NCBI GenBank assembly: GCA_007131745.1
Contig: SLPX01000097.1
Coordinates: forward strand, 1 to 49,476
Length of the DNA stretch: 49,476 nucleotides
From: Myxococcales bacterium
GTDB lineage: Bacteria > Myxococcota > Polyangia > HGW-17 > SLPX01
Direction of reading: 5' to 3'
The position numbers and the translations under genes are program-made. Below the pieces are notes generated by a model that was not told the origin of the DNA, did not search any database, and saw nothing but the letters and a program-made list of their open reading frames with translations. The first letter of the stretch is position 1; every line of letters starts with the position of its first letter. Below are positions 43,722 to 49,476 of the stretch, piece by piece.

Positions 43722-44362
43722 TGAAAAAAACAAAACACATATCGATCTTCATCTTTGTATCCGCGACTCTTCTTCTAAGCAGCGCAGACGCCCAAGCCAT
43801 AGAAACCATGAGCAGAGAACAAATCATTTCTCGCGCTGCCACCGGGGTCGGCAGTCCTTACTGGTGGGGACGTTCCTGCTGGCGTTCATGGGATCGAAGC
43901 TGGGGTGGAGCTGATTGTTCCGGCTACGTGATACGCGTTTGGAACGTACCTAAAACTGTGCCCACGGATTACAACTGCGCTTACCACCCATACGGTACTT
44001 GGCACATGCGATACCAATCCAACCACTGGACACACATCAATCGCTCCAATACCCAACGAGGCGACGCCCTTGTATCGAACGACGGATCATCGGGACACGT
44101 GGTTTTGTACGCATCAGGCAACGCATGGGGATGCCCTGAAGTTTACGAAGCCCAGTGCGCTGGTTGCGGCATTCGCCACCACACGCGCTGTTTCGATTCC
44201 AGCTATGTTGCAATCCAACGTCACAACCTGAGCGTTCAAAATGACCAGGGAGGAGGAGGCGGTTGCTCAAGCAATTACTCTTTCCCCGGAAACCCCGGAG
44301 TGCTTTTTCCCTTGATGATCCTGGGGTGTTGTCTCATTCCCCTGAAGAAGAAAAAACAATAG
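43721..44362 (+). CDS. Secreted NlpC/P60-type peptidase with sorting tail
   Basis: This protein of 213 residues starts at 43721 (or 3 bases earlier), with GGAGG just upstream. A signal peptide (to about SSADAQA) is followed by an NlpC/P60-like cysteine peptidase: GADCSGYVIRVW with nucleophile C66 and GHVVLYASG with H126. Such enzymes cut peptidoglycan peptides. The tail is notable: a Gly-rich stretch and GGGCSS, then one membrane helix (VLFPLMILGCCLIP) and KKKKQ. This is the layout of MYXO-CTERM-like sorting signals. It is coupled to the propeller lipoprotein gene upstream. Confidence 0.8.
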   Translation: MKKTKHISIFIFVSATLLLSSADAQAIETMSREQIISRAATGVGSPYWWGRSCWRSWDRSWGGADCSGYVIRVWNVPKTVPTDYNCAYHPYGTWHMRYQSNHWTHINRSNTQRGDALVSNDGSSGHVVLYASGNAWGCPEVYEAQCAGCGIRHHTRCFDSSYVAIQRHNLSVQNDQGGGGGCSSNYSFPGNPGVLFPLMILGCCLIPLKKKKQ

Positions 44363-44381
44363 AACTGTCTAAAGACAGTTC
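44362..44381. terminator. Hairpin after the NlpC/P60 gene
   Basis: A perfect 8-bp stem GAACTGTC/GACAGTTC with loop TAAA starts at the last base of the stop codon. On the minus strand it is followed by TATTGTTTTTT, so it is better as a terminator for leftward transcription, for example from the ATPase gene ending at 44683. On the plus strand it has no T-tract. Confidence 0.5.
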
Positions 44382-44407
44382 GGAGGCACCCTTGGCCCTA
44401 GTCCCCT

Positions 44408-44668
44408 ACCAATTTCTTCTAAATCGCAAATAAGTCCAGACCAATTTACGACATACCTTAAAATGGTCTTGACTCGAAAACCATTGAGGCTCTCTTCTAC
44501 TCATTCACCCTGCGCCCCTGGACGCCGAATATTTCAAAAACCCTGCACAAACAACCCAAGATTTACCTATGGGACAGGAGCCTGGTTCCCGAAGAAGGCG
44601 GTCGAGCGGAAAACTTCATTGCTTCGTGTGCGTTTGCTCAAGGCCGTCCACTGGTGGACCGACACCGG
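44408..44668 (+). pseudogene. Internally deleted copy of the DUF4143 ATPase gene with its promoter
   Basis: Bases 44408-44484 match the promoter region 45909-45985 of the intact plus-strand ATPase gene at 71 of 77 positions. Directly joined to this, 44486-44668 match 46776-46954 inside that gene. About 790 bases, including the start codon and the whole ATPase core, are missing between them. The remaining coding part is frameshifted by four extra bases after ENFIAS. It is therefore a dead copy that still carries promoter-like sequence. It fills the gap between the NlpC/P60 gene and the minus-strand ATPase gene. Confidence 0.9.
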
Positions 44669-44682
44669 AAACAATCATACCT

Positions 44683-45855
44683 TCACCGGAATTCTGGAAA
44701 CGCAGAAGGCAAATCGTAGATTGAGAGAGCGGAGATTTTGTCATCCAACAAAAATGTCTGTTTCCCTGGGTAGACAATATAAAGATGCTCCAGGCCCAGG
44801 TCCGCGATTGCTATTCTCATGGACTTCGCGGTCCTGGGAGCATCGGTGTACTTGATCTCAAACCCAAAGGCTTTGCCCTTTTTGAACATGAGCAGATCCA
44901 GTTCCGCGCCCGCGTGGGTGGCCCAGAAATAGAGGTCGCGGGTCCGGGTGATTGCCGCGATTTCCTCTATGACAAACCCCTCCCAAGAAGGGCCCAGCAC
45001 GGGATGGGATGTAACGTCGTCGCTCGTTTCCAGGGAAAGCAGAGCGTGCAGCACGCCGCTGTCCCGGATATAGACCTTGGGGGATTTGACCTGGCGTTTT
45101 TTAACATTCGCATACCACGGCTGGAGTTGGCGCACCATGTATGCCCCGGACAAGATATCCAGGTAGTTCCGAGCAGTGGCCTCTGCAGCGCCCAGCGAAC
45201 GGGCGAACGCGGCCGCGTTCCACACCCGCCCGTGGTAGTGAGCGACCATCGTCCAGAAACGCCTCAGTGTTTCCGCTGGGATTGAGATTCCAAGTTGGGG
45301 AATATCCCTTTCCAGAAAGGTCCGGATGAAATTGTCTCTCCATTGAAAAGCATCGGAATCGCCGGCCGCCAGATACGCCCGGGGAAACCCGCCTCGGTTC
45401 CAAAGAGCGGGCAGATTCAGCGGCCCTACTTCTCCCAGGTTGAAACCCGACAGATCCACGAAAGCAATTCTTCCAGCCAGTGATTCAGACGCTCCTTTCA
45501 TCAGGCGGGGGGAAGCACTGCCCAGCACAAGGAACCGCGCTTCAGACTTCGGGTCATCCACAAGCACTCTCAAGGTTTCGAACAATCCCGGCATGCGCTG
45601 GATCTCGTCGATTACCACCAAACCGTGGAGATTTCCAAGCGTCAGAAGCGGCGCCTCCAGGCGGGCCCGGTCCGAAGTATGTTCAAGATCAAAAAACGTA
45701 TGCTCCCGGTCTCCGCCATACATTCGCGCCAGCGTAGTTTTTCCGCATTGACGAGGGCCCAGCAACCCGACCACGGGGCTGATCTTGAATGCTTGTTCCA
45801 ATTGCCGAAGGTAGCCGGGCCGACTGATAAGGGACATAATACTAGCATTATCCAT
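44683..45855 (-). CDS. AAA ATPase of the DUF4143 type (copy on minus strand)
   Basis: This protein of 390 residues has an ATPase core with Walker A GPRQCGKTTLAR and Walker B-like VVIDEIQRMPGLFETL, then the sensor phrase VLGSASPRL. The second half is a DUF4143 domain (from about 195), with GLFVEEIAAI-like SWEGFVIEEIAAI and LDLLMFKKGKAFGFEIKY. The last is the D-x(n)-E-x-K pattern of a PD-(D/E)XK fold. The role of the family is unknown; it is often mobile and multi-copy. No ribosome site precedes either possible start (45855 or 45837), and TTGACT lies close upstream, so the message may be nearly leaderless. Confidence 0.85.
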   Translation of the reverse strand: MDNASIMSLISRPGYLRQLEQAFKISPVVGLLGPRQCGKTTLARMYGGDREHTFFDLEHTSDRARLEAPLLTLGNLHGLVVIDEIQRMPGLFETLRVLVDDPKSEARFLVLGSASPRLMKGASESLAGRIAFVDLSGFNLGEVGPLNLPALWNRGGFPRAYLAAGDSDAFQWRDNFIRTFLERDIPQLGISIPAETLRRFWTMVAHYHGRVWNAAAFARSLGAAEATARNYLDILSGAYMVRQLQPWYANVKKRQVKSPKVYIRDSGVLHALLSLETSDDVTSHPVLGPSWEGFVIEEIAAITRTRDLYFWATHAGAELDLLMFKKGKAFGFEIKYTDAPRTAKSMRIAIADLGLEHLYIVYPGKQTFLLDDKISALSIYDLPSAFPEFR

Positions 45856-45908
45856 GAAAATCGTGAAGTCAACTACCGATTTTCAAGCACGTTCCCCGGA
45901 TATCCCCG

Positions 45909-46000
45909 ACCAATTTCTTCTAAATCGTAAATCAGTCCGAACCAATTTACGACACCCCTTAAAATGGTCTTGACTCGAAAACCATGTTAAAATACCATTT
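45909..46000 (+). promoter_or_regulatory. Promoter and operator-like region of the plus-strand ATPase gene
   Basis: TTGACT (45970-45975) and TACCAT (45993-45998) are 17 bases apart. Around them stand AAATGGT (45962-45968), AACCAT (45980-45985) and ACCATTT (45994-46000), so the promoter is covered by inverted copies of ATGGT. Further left are two copies of ACCAATTT (45909 and about 45942). The left part, to 45985, is repeated at 44408-44484. Confidence 0.5.
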
Positions 46001-46016
46001 AAGAGAAAAAACCACC

Positions 46017-47228
46017 ATGGAGCATGCAATGAACCGTCTGTATGAAACTCTGCTGCGAGAGCATTTGAAAGACAACAGGCAAATTGCGATGCTTACCGGA
46101 CCGCGCCAGGTCGGAAAGACCACCAGCGCCCGAAGCGGAGCAGGCCGGCACCACTACTACTCTTGGGACAGGCAATCTGATCGTTTGACCATAACCCGAG
46201 GACAGGACTCGCTGGCTGAAGATCTTGGACTGAATCGACTTTTGTCCTATCCGCTACACGTTGTTCTGGACGAAATACACAAGTATCGATCGTGGCGTAC
46301 CTTCTTGAAAGGGTTCTTTGATGTGTATGGTGATCGCACCAGAATCGTGGTAACCGGCAGCGCTCTACTCGGGTTTTTCCGCCGAGGCGGCGACAGCCTG
46401 ATGGGCCGCTACTTCCCCTACCGGATGCATCCCTTGTCCGTTGCGGAACTCGCCTGCACAGCGATTGCAGAAAACCCGGTCAGAGCGCCTGTGCAGCCTG
46501 AACGCGAGACCATTGATCGACTGCTTCGCTTCGGCGGCTACCCTGAGCCCTTTCTGAAAGGCACTACGCGCTTTTACAATCGCTGGAAACGGGTACACGG
46601 CGAACTTCTGTTTCGTGAAGATCTGCGGGATCTGACAAGGTTTCAAGAAGTAGGACAAATGGAGGCGCTTGGGCATTTGCTTGCATCGCGTGCCGGCCAA
46701 CAGGTCAACATGTCGCACCTGGCGCTGGATGTAAACGTCTCCGTGGACACGATTCGCAGATGGCTCGCCGCGCTCGAGGCTCTCTTCTACTCATTCACCC
46801 TGCGCCCCTGGACGCCGAATATTTCCAAAACCCTGCGCAAGCAACCCAAGATTTACCTATGGGACTGGAGCCTGGTTCCCGAAGAAGGCGCGCGAGCCGA
46901 AAACTTCATTGCTTCGCATTTGCTCAAGGCCGTCCACTGGTGGACCGACATCGGTCTCGGCTCGTTTGAATTGTTCTATCTGCGGGACAAAGCCCAACGG
47001 GAAGTTGATTTCGCGGTGATACGAAACGGAAAGCCATGGTTTCTCGTAGAGGCGAAGTCATCCGGCCGGCGTTCCGTAAGCCCGGCACTTGCGTACTTCC
47101 AGCAACAAACCGGGGCCGCCCACGCTTTCCAAGCTGCCATGGATCTTCCATATATCGAGGCGGACTGTTTCGAACGTAACGAGCCTACCATCGTCCCCGC
47201 CGCAACCTTGCTGTCACAACTGGTTTAA
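46017..47228 (+). CDS. AAA ATPase of the DUF4143 type (copy on plus strand)
   Basis: This protein of 403 residues has Walker A GPRQVGKTTSAR, then VVLDEIHKYRSWRTFLKG, and VTGSALLGFF as sensor. The DUF4143 part has ENFIASHLLKAVHWW and the nuclease-like FELFYLRDKAQREVDFAVIR and WFLVEAK (D and E-x-K). It differs clearly from the minus-strand ATPase, so they are not a recent pair. The start at 46017 is chosen as the first ATG after the promoter; AAGAG is a poor ribosome site and a second ATG is at 46029. A dead partial copy lies at 44408-44668. Confidence 0.85.
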   Translation: MEHAMNRLYETLLREHLKDNRQIAMLTGPRQVGKTTSARSGAGRHHYYSWDRQSDRLTITRGQDSLAEDLGLNRLLSYPLHVVLDEIHKYRSWRTFLKGFFDVYGDRTRIVVTGSALLGFFRRGGDSLMGRYFPYRMHPLSVAELACTAIAENPVRAPVQPERETIDRLLRFGGYPEPFLKGTTRFYNRWKRVHGELLFREDLRDLTRFQEVGQMEALGHLLASRAGQQVNMSHLALDVNVSVDTIRRWLAALEALFYSFTLRPWTPNISKTLRKQPKIYLWDWSLVPEEGARAENFIASHLLKAVHWWTDIGLGSFELFYLRDKAQREVDFAVIRNGKPWFLVEAKSSGRRSVSPALAYFQQQTGAAHAFQAAMDLPYIEADCFERNEPTIVPAATLLSQLV

Positions 47229-47258
47229 CCGCTGAAATCAGGTATAACCGCTGAAATC
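47226..47258 (+). repeat. Short direct repeat at the end of the ATPase gene
   Basis: TAACCGCTGAAATC occurs at 47226-47239 and 47245-47258. The first copy includes the stop codon of the ATPase gene. It could be a trace of a small duplication during rearrangement. Confidence 0.7.
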
Positions 47259-47388
47259 CATCGATGAATCGCCGATCCGCGGTGGAAAGCGATACTCCAA
47301 GCCGGCAATGTACCACTTCGGTTTGTGGATCGATCCTGAAATGTGGGAATAGTTTATTAAAGCTTGGTCGGCAGCGAGGCGGTTTCGA

Positions 47389-48390
47389 TCATTGGAGACC
47401 AAGGCAGCAGCGAAATCCGCGCATGGGTGAAGAAGCGTAAACTCCGGCCCAGGAAATGGGTTCATCCGTCATGGGATCGCGATCATAGCATTGAGTTTTT
47501 TCCAATGGCCCGGTGGGTCCCCCTCCCTTTCTCACACAACTTTTCGAAAAAAACACACGGTGATAATCGCAGTGGTTCACCCATTCCGATACATTTCCAC
47601 TCATGTCGAACAACCCGGGATACCCTCCTTCGCACTCGGGATAACTCCCGACCTCTACTTGTTCAGTAGGGAAGTAACAATCTTCGTCCATGGAACCGAA
47701 ATTGCATTTGCAAGGGTCATAGTCGTCGCCGTACGGATACTTGCTTTCATCCGGGCCTCCGCACGCTGTTTCCCACATTTCAAGCGTACACAGCTCTTTG
47801 CCCCACCACTCGCACGCAAGCTTCGCGCCGACATAAGTCACATCCACAACAGGATATTGCTCAAACCCGGGTACTGCCTCCCATTCGCCGTCGACCTCGG
47901 ACACAAGTTCTTTCCTGCTCGACGGCCTTATGTCCTTGTAACAGCCGTACTCACTTTGATCTTCCACATAAGCAACGTATGCTTCTATAAAACAGTCGTT
48001 TCCATGAGCGTTCAAGAACTCCACGTATTCCGAATTGGTCGCCTCGTATGCATCAATGCAAACTCCCTTGCCATGGATCTTCACCATCCCCTCGGGACAT
48101 CCCCCTGGAACGTAACACCGCCCGGTCATGGAGCATTCCTTGCCCGCTTCGCATTCACCACATTTCACACCCTCTACGGGTTCACCGCACTCTCTTCCGG
48201 CACATACATGCTCGCACTTGCCGTTATCCACGTTGCACCTGTATTCTTCCGAATCGCATGAGCCGCAATAAGTGTAGTAAAAATAGTGCCCGCACTCCCT
48301 TTCGCCGCATACATCCCAGCATTGAAAATCCCGAGAGCATACCTCACGTTCATTCGTACAGGTTCCGCACTGATCGGTCCAATGCCCCAA
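47389..48390 (-). CDS. Formylglycine-generating-enzyme-like protein with Cys-rich region, 5' end lost
   Basis: The last 230 residues are a SUMF1/FGE-sulfatase domain: MVKIHGKGVCIDAYEATNSE, YPVVDVTYVGAKLACEWWGK, LCTLEMWETACGG, YPGLFDMSGNVSEWVNH and MRGFRCCL. The part before it is Cys-rich with repeats of the form CxxCG and ECG. The first possible start is TTG at 48390, but the same Cys-rich coding pattern goes on to 48477, where an in-frame TGA stops it. No ATG or GTG and no signal peptide is found in that stretch. The gene has probably lost its 5' end and may be a pseudogene. True FGE activity needs particular Cys residues that I cannot assign here. Confidence 0.7.
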   Translation of the reverse strand: MGHWTDQCGTCTNEREVCSRDFQCWDVCGERECGHYFYYTYCGSCDSEEYRCNVDNGKCEHVCAGRECGEPVEGVKCGECEAGKECSMTGRCYVPGGCPEGMVKIHGKGVCIDAYEATNSEYVEFLNAHGNDCFIEAYVAYVEDQSEYGCYKDIRPSSRKELVSEVDGEWEAVPGFEQYPVVDVTYVGAKLACEWWGKELCTLEMWETACGGPDESKYPYGDDYDPCKCNFGSMDEDCYFPTEQVEVGSYPECEGGYPGLFDMSGNVSEWVNHCDYHRVFFSKSCVRKGGGPTGPLEKTQCYDRDPMTDEPISWAGVYASSPMRGFRCCLGLQ

Positions 48391-48550
48391 TACCCCTCCA
48401 CACTCCTTCCCCTCGCAGAAATCAATGCACCGGCCTTCTTCGCTGCACTCGTCCCCCGCCGGGATCCGCCGGCGATTTCAATCATCATTCTATCTCTCAT
48501 GGACCTCACAGCCAATTGTAAATACCGAACACCGAATTGGGCACGGGAAA

Positions 48551-48718
48551 TCATATCTCGGTTATTCCGTGGGATGGCGAAGCGGTAGCACAAAGAATGC
48601 ACACAATGAGAAAGGACTTCAGCCGTAGCGCTTTTCTACGCCCCCCCTGAATTTCGTGAGTCGCTTTGTCTTCGTGGCGGATTTCCACAACAGGCAAACT
48701 GAACTGTTTATTCGACAT
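48551..48718 (-). CDS. Small frame with ribosome site and signal-peptide-like segment
   Basis: This frame of 55 codons has AAGGAG 8 bases before its ATG and encodes a polar stretch, then RRKALRLKSFLIVCILCATASPSHG, shown here only to its features: a basic start, a hydrophobic core with two Cys, and an Ala-Ser-Pro cleavage-like end. It then stops. It could be the broken 5' end of the FGE-like gene that begins 70 bases further on, since both are on the same strand. Alternatively it is a small membrane peptide. Confidence 0.4.
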   Translation of the reverse strand: MSNKQFSLPVVEIRHEDKATHEIQGGRRKALRLKSFLIVCILCATASPSHGITEI

Positions 48719-48809
48719 CCGTTTTCTCCTTTTCCCCTGTTATCGGACGGGTGTCGGAATTGTTGCGGATTTATTTTCGGGTTGGTGGGTTTAATCGAGT
48801 TCGTTCACA

Positions 48810-49075
48810 TCATTGGAGACCAAGACAGCAGCGAAATCCGCGCATGGGTGAAGTAGCGCAAACTCCGGCCCAGGAAATGGGTTCATCCGTCATGGGATCG
48901 CGATCATGGCATTGAGCCCGGAGCGAGCTGCTTCCATATCCCCCTCCCTTTTTGACACAACTTTTCGAAAAAGACACACGGTGATAATCGCAGTGGTTAA
49001 CCCATTCCCCGGATTTCCGCTCATGTCAAACAACCCGGGATGGGACAGCGTGACTTCTTTGCAGTTCTGGTTTTC
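48810..49075 (-). pseudogene. Frameshifted 3' end of a second FGE-like gene
   Basis: This stretch matches the 3' end of the FGE-like gene at 47389 (same stop, same end GFRCCLGLQ). It starts in one frame with SHPGLFDMSGN, and after one missing base goes on in another frame with EWVNHCDYHRV and later RDPMTDEPISWAG. It has no 5' part and begins right after the stop of the next gene upstream. It is therefore a dead fragment. By eye about 85-90 percent of bases agree with 47389-47610. Confidence 0.85.
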
Positions 49076-49077
49076 TA

Positions 49078-49476
49078 CTACATCCGCCCGGATCCCCGGT
49101 GGCTCATTTGAACGGCGAACCTCAGCGCCGTAATCAGCAAGAAGAAAAGCAGCATGGCCGCGGGGGGGCAAATCCCGCGGAAACCTGTTCGCCGAGGCCT
49201 GGCGACAAGAGCAGCCGCCCGAAGCTGTTCCCTCACGTACATCCGCTTCCGCGTCAGCGTCAGCGTCCGCGTCAGCGGAAAAGGATCCATCTTCATCTTG
49301 CGCCGCGGCGTCTGCAGACCCGTCGTATTCAACCGATGCATCCGGGTCATCCGGGTCCCTGACTTCATATACAAAAGATTGTTCGTCCGCGCCGAAGTCG
49401 TTTTCCAGGAGAATGGTAAACGCGTAGTCGCCCTGGGCGGCCGGTGTGAAATCCAGCTCGCCGGTTTCGGCGTGGA
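49078..49476 (-). pseudogene. Carboxy terminus of a surface protein with MYXO-CTERM-like tail, frameshifted
   Basis: The gene enters from the right edge. Its frame encodes a beta-rich part (ELDFTPAAQGDYAFTILLEN), then an acidic linker with alternating Asp and Ala (SADADADADAEAD), then SGGCSC. At a run of seven G on the plus strand (49163-49169) the frame is lost. If the run had six, the protein would go on with PPAAMLLFFLLITAL and end MSHRGSGRM at 49078. Gly-Cys, one membrane helix and a basic end is the form of a MYXO-CTERM-like sorting tail. The shift may be a real mutation, slippage or a sequencing error. Confidence 0.7.

Noticed and set aside
47238..47465. Minus-strand frame ending like an outer-membrane barrel strand (KPKWYIAGLEYRFPP)
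   Set aside because: It is short, overlaps the FGE-like gene end, and has no start or further strands; it could be a relic, but the evidence is too thin.

Overview
The window looks like a chromosomal segment of a Gram-negative bacterium of the former Deltaproteobacteria, most likely Myxococcota or a relative such as the Bradymonadales. This is an inference from style, not from a marker gene. The evidence is: many lipoproteins with a lipobox Cys followed by Asp/Gly/Ser-rich linkers; Cys-rich CGDGxC-type modules; two membrane-tethered or multidomain Ser/Thr kinases; an FHA-containing sigma-54 activator; two carboxy-terminal tails of Gly-Cys, one membrane helix and a basic end that resemble MYXO-CTERM; and an oxidosqualene-cyclase-type protein. 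A tungsten aldehyde:ferredoxin oxidoreductase suggests an anaerobic or facultative life style. I see no rRNA, tRNA or CRISPR array.

Layout. 1-20.6 kb is mostly core genome. It starts with the end of a PD-(D/E)XK protein and a large Cys-rich lipoprotein, then a degenerate rhomboid, a TPR-S1 protein, a hotdog thioesterase, an MFS transporter, FmdB-type zinc ribbon plus peptide deformylase, and a PH-like membrane protein. Next comes a co-directional set of Ser/Thr kinase with pseudo-receiver, S41 protease and nucleoside kinase. The opposite strand carries pyrG, rsfS, rlmH and a membrane protein. An ILVBL/HACL2-type thiamine-diphosphate lyase and a beta-CASP nuclease follow.

20.6-23.1 kb holds the clearest anomaly. 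A HAD phosphatase gene is followed by a two-gene, toxin-antitoxin-like module (ribbon-helix-helix protein plus DUF6036-like nucleotidyltransferase) on the opposite strand. The module is bracketed by a 99-bp direct repeat of the HAD gene's 3' end (98/99 identical), as if a cassette had integrated at the gene end and restored it. The module has a consensus-like promoter with an operator over the -10.

23.2-44.4 kb is a surface and envelope region. It contains lipoproteins, an L,D-transpeptidase-like lipoprotein, an NlpC/P60 protein with a sorting tail, a right-handed beta-helix protein and a concanavalin-like lipoprotein that share a promoter and signal-peptide cassette, and a lipoprotein with three tandem copies of an unfamiliar repeat. 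Among these lie aldehyde:ferredoxin oxidoreductase and a cluster of Ser/Thr kinase, small membrane protein, FHA-sigma-54 activator and oxidosqualene-cyclase-type enzyme.

44.4-49.5 kb is a rearranged end. Two opposed DUF4143-type AAA ATPases are accompanied by an internally deleted copy of one of them that kept the promoter. A formylglycine-generating-enzyme-like gene has lost its 5' end, and a frameshifted copy of its 3' end lies next to it. The carboxy terminus of a large surface protein is split from its sorting tail by a frameshift at a run of seven G/C. Partial gene duplications around 21-23, 44-47 and 47-49 kb suggest active recombination at gene ends.
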